Shown: piece by piece, positions 34,018-43,983 of the stretch
Position numbering within the stretch: position 1 is the stretch's first letter
Layout: each line of letters begins with the position of its first letter
DNA from: an uncultured Lachnospiraceae bacterium
Lineage (GTDB): Bacteria; Bacillota; Clostridia; Lachnospirales; Lachnospiraceae
NCBI GenBank assembly: GCA_902774915.1
Contig: CACYKH010000001.1
Span: 1 to 64,000, forward strand
Length of the DNA: 64,000 nucleotides
Direction: 5' to 3'
The notes under the pieces: generated by a model
Told to the model about the DNA's origin: nothing
The model's input: only the letters and a program-made list of their open reading frames with translations
Database searches by the model: none
Translations under genes and position numbers: made by a program

Positions 34018-35079
34018 ATGAATCAGGATTTAGAGTATGATCTTGATGCCAGGAAACAGACCATCCTCAAAGTAATCATTTCCAATTATCTGGAAACGGG
34101 AGAGCCTGTAGGTTCAAGAACTATTTCAAAGCTTTCTGATCTGAATCTTAGTTCGGCAACAATACGAAATGAGATGTCAGACCTTGAGGAGTTAGGATAC
34201 ATAGTTCAACCGCATACTTCCGCAGGACGTATTCCTACCGATAAAGGCTACAGATTCTATGTAGATACGGTAATGTCCGAGAAGGAAGAAACGGAGAAGG
34301 AACACGGCGTTCTACTTGAAAGAGTAGACAAGCTTGAAAATCTTCTTATGAAGGTTGCTAAGGTTCTCGCATACAATACACAGTATGCAGCTATGGTTAC
34401 ATCTCCAATGTTACTGAATAAGCAAGTAAAGTTCATTCAGCTTTCGCAGGTTGATGAGGAAAAACTTGTAGCAGTCATTGTAGTAGGAAATAACGTAGCC
34501 AAGAATAAGCTGATTAAGGTTTCCAGAGCACTGAGTAACGAAGAAGTGCTGAAGTTTAATATCTTGCTGAATACATTTCTCCAAGGTATGTCTGTAGATC
34601 AGATTAACATTGAACTTATGCAGACAATGAAAGCTCAAGCAGGTGATTACGCTGATATTCTAGAAAATATTTTCGAAGGTATCGTCGACGCCGCTAAAGA
34701 AGCCGAGGAAATGAAGATTTATACAAGTGGTGCATCTAACATTCTTAAGTATCAGGAATTGGGAGATGTTGAGAAAGCCACAGCTTTACTGGAAACTTTT
34801 GAGGAGCAGACGGGTCTGAATGAGCTGGCTGATGAGACTCTCAAATCGGAGGACTCAGACCACAGTATTCAGATATACATCGGCGATGAGGCTCCAGTAC
34901 AAAACATGAAAGATTGTTCTATCATTACTTCGACTTACCAGTTGCCAGAAGGTGCCAAGGGTACAATTGGTATCATAGGTCCAAAGAGAATGGACTATAA
35001 AAAGGTAGTTAGTACTCTGAAAAGTCTTACTGATGAACTGGACAATATATTTCGAAATAACGAAAGAGGTGAAGATTAA
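34018..35079 (+). CDS. hrcA: Heat-inducible repressor HrcA
   Basis: The 353-residue repressor has an N-terminal winged helix (TILKVIISNYLETGEPVGSRTISKLSDLNLSSATIRNEMSDLEELGYI) followed by SAGRIPTDKGYRFYVD, both diagnostic of HrcA, then the GAF-like and inserted dimerisation domains. It binds CIRCE just upstream, giving autoregulation. The ATG at 34018 with AAGGATGGTG is chosen. A GTG at 33979 lies inside CIRCE and is rejected. The stop TAA shares its last A with the grpE ATG. Confidence 0.97.
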   Translation: MNQDLEYDLDARKQTILKVIISNYLETGEPVGSRTISKLSDLNLSSATIRNEMSDLEELGYIVQPHTSAGRIPTDKGYRFYVDTVMSEKEETEKEHGVLLERVDKLENLLMKVAKVLAYNTQYAAMVTSPMLLNKQVKFIQLSQVDEEKLVAVIVVGNNVAKNKLIKVSRALSNEEVLKFNILLNTFLQGMSVDQINIELMQTMKAQAGDYADILENIFEGIVDAAKEAEEMKIYTSGASNILKYQELGDVEKATALLETFEEQTGLNELADETLKSEDSDHSIQIYIGDEAPVQNMKDCSIITSTYQLPEGAKGTIGIIGPKRMDYKKVVSTLKSLTDELDNIFRNNERGED

Positions 35080-35744
35080 TGGCCAAGAAAAATATGAATG
35101 AAAAGCTTAAGAACCTCAAAGAAGAAAAGACAGGCGAAGCAACACCTAAAGAACAGAAGATAAAGGTTAATGAAGGTGCTGAAAGTCCTGGAACAGCAGT
35201 TAAGGTTGATGAAGTTATCACATACGGTCCTGAAGAGGCTGAGGAGAAGAGACCAAAGCCAGTTCCAAAGAAGAACCGTAGAGGTAGCAAACAAATTCAG
35301 GCTGAGCTTGAGGCTGCTAAAGAGCTTGCAGAGGGAAATAAAGAGAAATACACAAGACTCCTTACTGAGTTTGACAATATGCGCTCTCGTAATGAGAGAG
35401 AAAATGCTGAGATGTCAGACAGAGGTGCAATGGATGCTCTTGAGAAAATACTTCCAGTTATTGATAACTTAGAGAGAGCTCTTGATTCAGTAACTGATGA
35501 AGAGAAAAATGCTTTCACAGAAGGTGTTGAGAAGATTTATAAACAGCTTATGGATACTCTGGAAGAAATAGGAGTTGTTCCAATGAATGCTGTTGGTAAA
35601 GAGTTTGACCCAACATATCACAATGCAGTTATCCATGAAGAGGATGCTGAGCAGGGCGAGAATCTCGTAGTTGAAGAGATGCAGAAGGGTTACATGTATA
35701 AAGAAGACGTACTTAGACATGCAATGGTCAAGGTAGTCAACTAA
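35079..35744 (+). CDS. grpE: Nucleotide exchange factor GrpE
   Basis: The 221-residue DnaK co-chaperone has a long charged N-terminal extension (residues 1-65, low complexity), then the coiled coil (QAELEAAKELAEGNKEKYTRLLTEFDNMRSRNERE) and the beta-wing domain (GVVPMNAVGKEFDPTYHNAVIHEED..GYMYKEDVLRHAMVKV). It stimulates ADP release from DnaK. Translation is coupled to hrcA by a 1-nt overlap. Confidence 0.97.
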   Translation: MAKKNMNEKLKNLKEEKTGEATPKEQKIKVNEGAESPGTAVKVDEVITYGPEEAEEKRPKPVPKKNRRGSKQIQAELEAAKELAEGNKEKYTRLLTEFDNMRSRNERENAEMSDRGAMDALEKILPVIDNLERALDSVTDEEKNAFTEGVEKIYKQLMDTLEEIGVVPMNAVGKEFDPTYHNAVIHEEDAEQGENLVVEEMQKGYMYKEDVLRHAMVKVVN

Positions 35745-35766
35745 TTAAAAACGTTAATTATTTTAG

Positions 35767-37629
<1,863 letters not shown>

Positions 37630-37649
37630 GATTGAAGGGTGAATAAACT

Positions 37650-38813
37650 ATGGCAGATGAAAAAAGAGATCTGTACGAAGTCCTTGGAGTTTCCAAGAAT
37701 GCTACAGATAGTGATTTAAAAAAGGCCTATAGAGTACTTGCTAAGAAGTACCACCCGGATGCAAACCCAGGTGATAAGGAAGCTGAAGAAAAGTTTAAAG
37801 AGGCTTCTGAGGCATATGCAATCCTCTCTGATCCAGCTAACAGACAGAAGTATGATCAGTTCGGTTTTGCAGCATTTGAGCAGGGCGGCGGTCCTGGCGG
37901 AGACGGATTTGGATTCGACTTCGCTGATATGGGCGATATCTTCGGAGATATCTTTGGTGATATCTTCGGTGGTGGACGCCAGAGACAGTCAAATGGTCCT
38001 CAAAAGGGAGCTGACATCAGAACTACAGTTCGTGTTACTTTTGAAGAGGCTATCTTCGGAACACAGACTGAGATTGAGCTTCCACTGAAGGATGAATGTC
38101 CTGTTTGTAAGGGTAGTGGTGCTCAGCCTGGTCATGCACCTGAAAACTGTACTAAGTGCGGTGGTAAGGGTCAGGTTGTATATACACAGCAGTCACTCTT
38201 TGGTATGGCTAGAACAGTTCAGACATGTCCTGACTGTACAGGAACTGGTAAGATCATAAAGTATAAGTGCTCTAATTGTGCTGGTTCTGGTTATGTAAAG
38301 AGTAAGAAGAAGATTCAGATAAAGGTTCCTTCAGGTATTGATAATGGTCAGTCAATCCGTCTTCGTGAGATGGGTGAGCCAGGTATCAATGGTGGTGAAA
38401 GAGGAGACCTGCTTGTTACAATTCTTGTTGATAAGCATCCTATTTTCCAGAGACAGGGCTATGACATCTATTCTTCAGAGCCTATATCATTTACACAGGC
38501 AGCTCTTGGTGGAAAGGTTAATCTTAACACTATAGATGGTCCTTACAGCTATGATATAGCTCCTGGAACACAGACAAATACTAAGGTTAAGCTTAAGGGT
38601 AAGGGTGTTCCAACACTTAAGAATAAGACTGTTCGTGGTGATCATTATGTTACACTTGTTGTTCAGGTTCCTGAGAATCTGACTGATGAGCAGAAGTCTA
38701 TTCTTAATCAATATGAAAATGCTTCTGGTCCTGCTGTTAATACAAGATCATCAACTGATTCAGCTGGTGACTTCTCATTCGGCGGACATAAGAAGAAGAA
38801 ATTCCGTAAATAA
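37650..38813 (+). CDS. dnaJ: Co-chaperone DnaJ (Hsp40)
   Basis: The 387-residue type I DnaJ has a J domain with the HPD tripeptide ([10 protein letters not shown]) and a Gly/Phe-rich linker ([20 protein letters not shown]). Four Cys motifs follow ([32 protein letters not shown]), then the C-terminal substrate domains. It delivers clients to DnaK and stimulates its ATPase. It follows dnaK by 20 nt and ends the CIRCE operon at a clear terminator. Confidence 0.98.
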   Translation: MADEKRDLYEVLGVSKNATDSDLKKAYRVLAKKYHPDANPGDKEAEEKFKEASEAYAILSDPANRQKYDQFGFAAFEQGGGPGGDGFGFDFADMGDIFGDIFGDIFGGGRQRQSNGPQKGADIRTTVRVTFEEAIFGTQTEIELPLKDECPVCKGSGAQPGHAPENCTKCGGKGQVVYTQQSLFGMARTVQTCPDCTGTGKIIKYKCSNCAGSGYVKSKKKIQIKVPSGIDNGQSIRLREMGEPGINGGERGDLLVTILVDKHPIFQRQGYDIYSSEPISFTQAALGGKVNLNTIDGPYSYDIAPGTQTNTKVKLKGKGVPTLKNKTVRGDHYVTLVVQVPENLTDEQKSILNQYENASGPAVNTRSSTDSAGDFSFGGHKKKKFRK

Positions 38814-38833
38814 TCTATATATTTCCCATTTAG

Positions 38834-38859
38834 CCCCGGTTGTAATGACCGGGGTTTTA
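38834..38859 (+). terminator. Intrinsic terminator of hrcA-grpE-dnaK-dnaJ
   Basis: CCCCGGT pairs with ACCGGGG across 7 nt, followed by TTTT. Confidence 0.88.
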
Positions 38860-38868
38860 TGTTGAATC

Positions 38869-38897
38869 TTGTTACGGATGGGGATATTTGTTATACT
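38869..38897 (+). promoter_or_regulatory. Promoter of prmA-rsmE unit
   Basis: TTGTTA, 17 nt, TATACT, right after the dnaJ terminator. A leader of about 95 nt precedes prmA; no fold stands out in it. Confidence 0.55.
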
Positions 38898-38997
38898 TGT
38901 GTGTGTTTTTATAGTTGTAGAATGAAGCTTGAGATAAGAGATATATTGGTTTCTTGGATTATTAGGATATAAAAATATTTTAAATAAGGATATAGGG

Positions 38998-40167
38998 ATG
39001 ATTTGGACAAAGTTTAGTATAAATACTAGTACGGAAGTTGTTGATCTGCTGTCGGATTTTCTGAGCGAGCAGGGAATTGAGGGGATTCAAATAGAGGATA
39101 ATGTTCCTTTAACTGAGGATGAGATTAAGCAGATGTTTGTTGATATTCCTCTGCAGTTTGGTGAGGACGATGGATCTGCGAAAATTTCCTGCTATTTAGA
39201 TGATTCTTACGATGAGGGAAGAATCGAGGAATTAAAGGCCCTGGTTACTAATGAGTTGAAGAGGTTATCGGAGTTTCTTCCTGTTGGTACAGGGATTATT
39301 TCCGTTGAGAATACATCTGACGATTCTACTTGGAATGATAAGTTTAAAGAGAATTTCAAACCTACAAGGCTGTATGGCAATATCGTTATTATGCCTGTTC
39401 TGGATGAGGAGTCTGATGTTTATGATACCTTGAAGGCTTATAAGAATCTGGATGGTTTTGAGCTGAAGGATGACGATAAGGTTATTAGGATTGAGACGGT
39501 TACTGCGTTTGGTACGGGTACTCATGAGACTACAAGACTGTGCCTCGGTCAGGTGCAGAAGTATCTTGTAGAATCTCGAAATAATGATTTATCGGAAAGT
39601 TATAGTTCAAATAAATCCGTATTTGATGTTGGATGTGGTAGTGGAATACTTTCGATTGCTGCTTGCCTGATGGGCGCGGGTTATGTTCATGGTCTTGATA
39701 TAGATCCTCAGGCTGTGAGGGCTAGTAGGATAAATGCTGAGGCTAGTGGATTATCAAGCGATAGGATTGAATTTTCTTGTGGTAATTTGCTTGCTGACAA
39801 TAGGATTGCTGAGAATTTCCTGGCTCAGGGCAATAATAGAGAGAAGATGGAAAAAGCAAGCCTTGGTTCAGGGATTGCATCTCCAATAAATCCTGATAAT
39901 GCGGCTATGATGGTAGATATTGGACTTGGAGATTCCGACCCAGTTCCAGCAAGAAAGTACGATATAGTCGTGGCCAATATCCTCGCTGATGTAATCATTC
40001 CATTATCTACTATGATAAGACAATACATGACAGAAAACGGAGTATTCATAACGTCAGGTATCAGCGAGAATAAAGCCGATTCTGTTAAATCCGCTTTGAT
40101 CGAAAATGGTTTTGAAATAGTTGATATAACTCAAGAGAACGAGTGGGTCTGCATCGTGGCCCAATAA
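38998..40167 (+). CDS. prmA: Ribosomal protein L11 methyltransferase PrmA
   Basis: The 389-residue enzyme has the PrmA N-terminal recognition domain (MIWTKFSINTSTEVVDLLSDFLSEQGIEGIQIED), TVTAFGTGTHETTRLCL, methyltransferase motif I VFDVGCGSGILSIAA, and KYDIVVANILADVIIPLS. It trimethylates L11. The usual length is ~310-320. The excess includes about 50 residues (roughly 265-315, NNREKMEKASLGSGIASPIN...) between the SAM-binding core and the ANILA motif, an unusual insertion. It follows dnaJ as in many Clostridia. GGAT-type RBS before the ATG. Confidence 0.95.
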   Translation: MIWTKFSINTSTEVVDLLSDFLSEQGIEGIQIEDNVPLTEDEIKQMFVDIPLQFGEDDGSAKISCYLDDSYDEGRIEELKALVTNELKRLSEFLPVGTGIISVENTSDDSTWNDKFKENFKPTRLYGNIVIMPVLDEESDVYDTLKAYKNLDGFELKDDDKVIRIETVTAFGTGTHETTRLCLGQVQKYLVESRNNDLSESYSSNKSVFDVGCGSGILSIAACLMGAGYVHGLDIDPQAVRASRINAEASGLSSDRIEFSCGNLLADNRIAENFLAQGNNREKMEKASLGSGIASPINPDNAAMMVDIGLGDSDPVPARKYDIVVANILADVIIPLSTMIRQYMTENGVFITSGISENKADSVKSALIENGFEIVDITQENEWVCIVAQ

Positions 40168-40206
40168 TTTTTTAATAAGTCATTTAAATTAATTAGGTGT
40201 GGAAAT

Positions 40207-41013
40207 ATGCATAGATTTTATGTGGATGGTTGTTCGGCTTCGGATAAGTCGATCCGGATAACAGGTGAAGATGTTAATCATATACTCAATGTACTCAGGC
40301 TCGGAGTGAATGATGAGATAGTTGTTAGTGACGGTAGTTCTCGTGATTTTGAGTGTCGTATAGCTGAGATTAGTACTCAGGGCGAGGCTTATATTGTAGC
40401 TAATATTGTTGATATGCATGACAATAATGCTGAGCTGCCGGCGGATATTTATCTGTTTCAGGGCGTTCCGAAGGGCGACAAGATGGAGACAATAATCCAG
40501 AAGTGTGTTGAACTTGGTGTTTATTCGGTGATTCCTGTTATGATGGAACGAACAATCGTCAAACTGGATGACAAGAAGAAGGATAAGAAAATCGCAAGGT
40601 ATAATCTTATTTCTGAGTCGGCTTCAAAACAGTCGAGGCGTGGAATTCTTCCTAAGGTTATGGATTATATGACTATGGATGAGGCCCTTAGCTTTGCAGA
40701 GAGTCAGATGGATGTAATCCTGTTCCCTTATGAGTTTGCTGAGGGTATGGATGCAAGTCGTAAGGTTATAAATGAGCTTGTAGATGATATCGTCGCTGAT
40801 ATTAAAAAAGGTGATGTGGCTTCGGGTAACAACGAGAAAAAGTCCATCGGTATATTTATTGGTCCGGAGGGGGGATTTGCTGATTCTGAGGCAAGAGCTT
40901 TAGAGGATATTGGAGCTAAGACCATTTCACTTGGTCATAGAATCCTCAGGACTGAGACGGCTGGTATGACGGTGATGTCAATACTTAGCTTCTTACTGGA
41001 TATCGATAGCTGA
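40207..41013 (+). CDS. rsmE: 16S rRNA m3U1498 methyltransferase RsmE
   Basis: The 268-residue SPOUT enzyme begins MHRFYVDG, has DVNHILNVLRLGVNDEIVVSDG (PUA-like part), QKCVELGVYSVIPVMMERT and the knot motifs GIFIGPEGGFADSEARALEDIGAKTISLGHRILRTETA. It methylates U1498 of 16S rRNA. It is slightly longer than usual because of a charged stretch around DIKKGDVASGNNEKK. It is 39 nt after prmA, in the same unit. Confidence 0.95.
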   Translation: MHRFYVDGCSASDKSIRITGEDVNHILNVLRLGVNDEIVVSDGSSRDFECRIAEISTQGEAYIVANIVDMHDNNAELPADIYLFQGVPKGDKMETIIQKCVELGVYSVIPVMMERTIVKLDDKKKDKKIARYNLISESASKQSRRGILPKVMDYMTMDEALSFAESQMDVILFPYEFAEGMDASRKVINELVDDIVADIKKGDVASGNNEKKSIGIFIGPEGGFADSEARALEDIGAKTISLGHRILRTETAGMTVMSILSFLLDIDS

Positions 41014-41039
41014 TTTTAATAAAACTCAGGGGGTGTACT

Positions 41040-41471
41040 ATGAAAGATAACAGAAGAAAAGTAATGATTGGGCTTTGTATATTTATGATTGCATTTGGCA
41101 TTTTTATGTTGATTCTTTCAACAGGAGCTATTAAAATACCATTTGCTGTGCAATTTACGCTCAGCTTGATACCTGTTATTATGGGTGTCGTTATGTTAGT
41201 TGTAGCAATCAAGGGTGATGGACAGGCACCTGGTCAGCCAGGACAAGGCCCTGGACAACCGGGACAGGCTCCAGGACAAATACCGGGACAAATGCCAGGT
41301 TTTGATCCAAGCCAAATGTCAGGATTTGATCCTTCACAAATGAGTCAGATGCCAGGACAGCCAGGTCAAATGCCAAATATGGGGCCGGGTATGAATCCAG
41401 GTATGGCACCAGGAATGACGCCAGAAAAGGGTCCTGAACCTGAAAAAGAAGTAGAAAATAAGGAAGAGTAA
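41040..41471 (+). CDS. Small membrane protein with Gly/Pro/Gln/Met-rich tail
   Basis: The 143-residue protein has two membrane helices (residues ~8-30 and ~37-58) and then a cytoplasmic or extracellular tail of short repeats (GQPGQ, GQAPGQ, PGFDPSQMSGFDPSQM, MNPGMAPGM) ending in an acidic EKEVENKEE. Low-complexity tails like this often mediate weak protein contacts, but no function is known. AGGGGGTG precedes the ATG. The stop overlaps the cysteine desulfurase ATG (TAATG), so the two are translationally coupled. Confidence 0.7.
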   Translation: MKDNRRKVMIGLCIFMIAFGIFMLILSTGAIKIPFAVQFTLSLIPVIMGVVMLVVAIKGDGQAPGQPGQGPGQPGQAPGQIPGQMPGFDPSQMSGFDPSQMSQMPGQPGQMPNMGPGMNPGMAPGMTPEKGPEPEKEVENKEE

Positions 41472-42622
41472 TGGAAGTTTATTTTGACAATAGCGCGACT
41501 ACAAAAGCATATGATGAGGTTATCGATATAGTTGTAAAGACTATGCGTGAGGATTATGGAAATCCTTCGTCGCTTCATCTTAAAGGACTTGATGCTGAGC
41601 ATCTTGTTAAGGACAGCACGGAGGTTATAGCTAAAACACTCAAGTGTCTTCCTGAAGAGATTGTATTTACATCAGGTGGAACCGAGTCAAACAATATGGC
41701 CATCATTGGTTCTGCTCTTGCGAAGAAGAGGACCGGAAAACATATTGTGGTTTCTTCTGTGGAGCATGCATCTGTCTCTGCTGTTATGCAGTTTCTCATT
41801 CGAGAGGGCTACGAGGTTTCTTATGTTCCTAGCGATGAGCACGGAATTGTGACTCCTGAAGCTTTTGCTGACGCGGTTAGAGAGGATACAATTCTTGTGT
41901 CCTGCATGCATATTAATAATGAGATTGGCTCAATTATGCCTGTTGCTGAGATTGGAAAGGCGGTCAAGGCGAAGAATCCAAACCTTTATTTTCATGTAGA
42001 TGCAATCCAGTCATTTGGTAAAATAGAATGCATTCCAAAGAATATGGGTGCTGATCTGATATCTGTTTCTGGCCATAAGATCCACGGACCAAAGGGCTCA
42101 GGCTTCCTTTATATAAAGAAGGGAACGTTGATCAGACCAATAATCTATGGTGGTGGACAGCAAAAGAATATGCGTTCTGGAACGGAAAATGTTCCAGCTA
42201 TTGCTGGTCTTGGCGTTGCCGTTCAGAAGACATTTGATAATTTTGATGAGAAAATAAGCCACATCAGAGCCGTTCGAGACAAGCTTGTCAAGGGACTTAC
42301 AGCTATTGATGAGGTTTATACAAATACAGATATAGAAAATGGCGCACCGCACATTGCCAGCATGAGCTTTGTAGGTGTGAGAGCAGAAGTTATGCTCCAT
42401 GCTTTGGAAGATAAAGGGATTTACGTATCTTCAGGATCTGCATGTTCATCTAACAAAAGTAAAGAATCTGCAGTATTATCTGCAATCGGCCTCGATAAAC
42501 AAAGACTCGAATCAACACTTAGATTCAGTTTTGGTGAAGACAATACTGAAGAAGAAGTTGATTATGCAATAAATACAATCAATGAATTATTACCAGTATT
42601 AAGACATTATGTAAGAGGTTAG
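41471..42622 (+). CDS. Cysteine desulfurase (NifS/IscS-like)
   Basis: The 383-residue class V aminotransferase-fold enzyme has FDNSATTKAYDEV, SGGTESNNMAI, HVDAIQSFGKI and the PLP-lysine motif SVSGHKIHGPKGSGFLYI. The catalytic Cys loop is SSGSACSSNKSKES. It removes sulfur from cysteine as persulfide. Direct linkage with thiI (6 nt apart) says that it supplies sulfur for tRNA 4-thiouridine, as with NifZ-ThiI in Bacillus; an added Fe-S role is possible. Confidence 0.93.
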   Translation: MEVYFDNSATTKAYDEVIDIVVKTMREDYGNPSSLHLKGLDAEHLVKDSTEVIAKTLKCLPEEIVFTSGGTESNNMAIIGSALAKKRTGKHIVVSSVEHASVSAVMQFLIREGYEVSYVPSDEHGIVTPEAFADAVREDTILVSCMHINNEIGSIMPVAEIGKAVKAKNPNLYFHVDAIQSFGKIECIPKNMGADLISVSGHKIHGPKGSGFLYIKKGTLIRPIIYGGGQQKNMRSGTENVPAIAGLGVAVQKTFDNFDEKISHIRAVRDKLVKGLTAIDEVYTNTDIENGAPHIASMSFVGVRAEVMLHALEDKGIYVSSGSACSSNKSKESAVLSAIGLDKQRLESTLRFSFGEDNTEEEVDYAINTINELLPVLRHYVRG

Positions 42623-42628
42623 ATAGTT

Positions 42629-43843
42629 ATGAAAAATATTAAGATGTTCTTGGTAAGATATGCCGAGATTGGTACAAAGGGAAAGAACAGATACGTTTTT
42701 GAGGATGTTCTTTGTAAAAGAATTAGAAACAGACTGAAGCCATTGGGTGAGTTTGATGTCCGTAGAGATTTCGGACGCATCTATATTGAGGCAAAGTCTG
42801 ATTATGATTATGATGAGGCTGTTGATAAGCTGACAAAGATCTTTGGTATTGTAGGACTTTGTCCAGTTACTGTTGCTGATGAGTTTACATATGAGTCCAT
42901 CAGCAAGGCTGCTATAGAGCATTTTGAGGAGTCATTTGGAAACAGCGCTGATAATCCATATGATGGCTATAATTTCTCTTTCAAGGTTCATACCAGAAGA
43001 GTTAATAAGAATTTCCCAATGAATTCTATGGAAGTTGATATGGAGATAGGACACGATCTTCTTGAGAAGTTTGAATCCGAGGGCCTTCATGTTGATGTCC
43101 ACAAGCCAGATATCATGGTTGAAGTTGAGCTTCGCGGGGAGCAGGCTTACGTTTATTCAAAGATTATTCCAGGTCCAGGTGGACTTCCAGTTGGTACAAA
43201 TGGTAAGGCTATGTCTCTTCTTTCAGGTGGTATAGACAGCCCAGTCGCTACATACATGATAGGAAAGCGTGGAGTTGAGATGGAAGCTGTTTATTATAAT
43301 TCTCCACCTTATACATCTGCCAGAGCACTTGAGAAGGTTGAAAAGCTCGGTAGAATAGTTGCTCAGTACACAGGTCCTATTAAGTTTTACAACGTAAACT
43401 TTACAGATATTCAGCTATGCATTTATGACAATTGTCCTCATGATCAGCTGACTATCATCATGAAGAGAATAATGTTCCAGATAGCTGAAAGACTTGCTGC
43501 TCAGGATGATTGCCAGGCAATAGTTACGGGAGAGTCCATTGGTCAGGTTTCTTCTCAGACTATGCAGAGTCTTGGTGTTATTGATGCTGCAGTTCAGTGC
43601 CCTGTTTATAGGCCTGTTGTTGGTATGGATAAGCAGGAGATTGTTGAATATTCTCAAAAGATTGGTACATTTGAAACCTCAATCGAACCATACGAGGACT
43701 GCTGTACAATATTTGTTGATAAACATCCTGTCACAAAACCTAAGATGTTTGCAATTCAGAAATCTGAAAGCCATCTGGTAGGAAAAATAGAAGAGCTTAT
43801 AGATAAAGCGGTAGAAACCGCTGAGATAAAATTCTTATCTTAA
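42629..43843 (+). CDS. thiI: tRNA 4-thiouridine synthase ThiI
   Basis: The 404-residue enzyme has an N-terminal ferredoxin-like/THUMP region (KNIKMFLVRYAEIGTKGKNR ... FSFKVHTRRVNKNFP), the PP-loop SLLSGGIDSPVATYM and the C-terminal EPYEDCCTIFVDKHP. It lacks the rhodanese domain of the enterobacterial enzyme, as is usual for Firmicutes, so it depends on the adjacent desulfurase for sulfur. It makes s4U8 in tRNA. Confidence 0.96.
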   Translation: MKNIKMFLVRYAEIGTKGKNRYVFEDVLCKRIRNRLKPLGEFDVRRDFGRIYIEAKSDYDYDEAVDKLTKIFGIVGLCPVTVADEFTYESISKAAIEHFEESFGNSADNPYDGYNFSFKVHTRRVNKNFPMNSMEVDMEIGHDLLEKFESEGLHVDVHKPDIMVEVELRGEQAYVYSKIIPGPGGLPVGTNGKAMSLLSGGIDSPVATYMIGKRGVEMEAVYYNSPPYTSARALEKVEKLGRIVAQYTGPIKFYNVNFTDIQLCIYDNCPHDQLTIIMKRIMFQIAERLAAQDDCQAIVTGESIGQVSSQTMQSLGVIDAAVQCPVYRPVVGMDKQEIVEYSQKIGTFETSIEPYEDCCTIFVDKHPVTKPKMFAIQKSESHLVGKIEELIDKAVETAEIKFLS

Positions 43844-43872
43844 TAAAATATAATGATAAGCTTTATTTTCAC

Positions 43873-43907
43873 TTGTTGCGCTTTTGTTGTTCTTTTGATG
43901 TTATTAT
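43873..43907 (+). promoter_or_regulatory. Promoter B of third large helical protein (shared element)
   Basis: TTGTTGCGCTTTTGTTG stands exactly 29 nt upstream of an extended -10 (TGT TATTAT). This matches the element at 15565 in 16 of 17 positions with identical spacing. Both lack a TTGACA-like -35. Chance identity is unlikely, although the T-rich composition raises the background. Confidence 0.55.
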
Positions 43908-43983
43908 AAATTAGTAAATATTGGTCAAACTATGTTTGCTGTAGATAATAATTTATAAATGGAGAACTATTATAAAAGAAATT

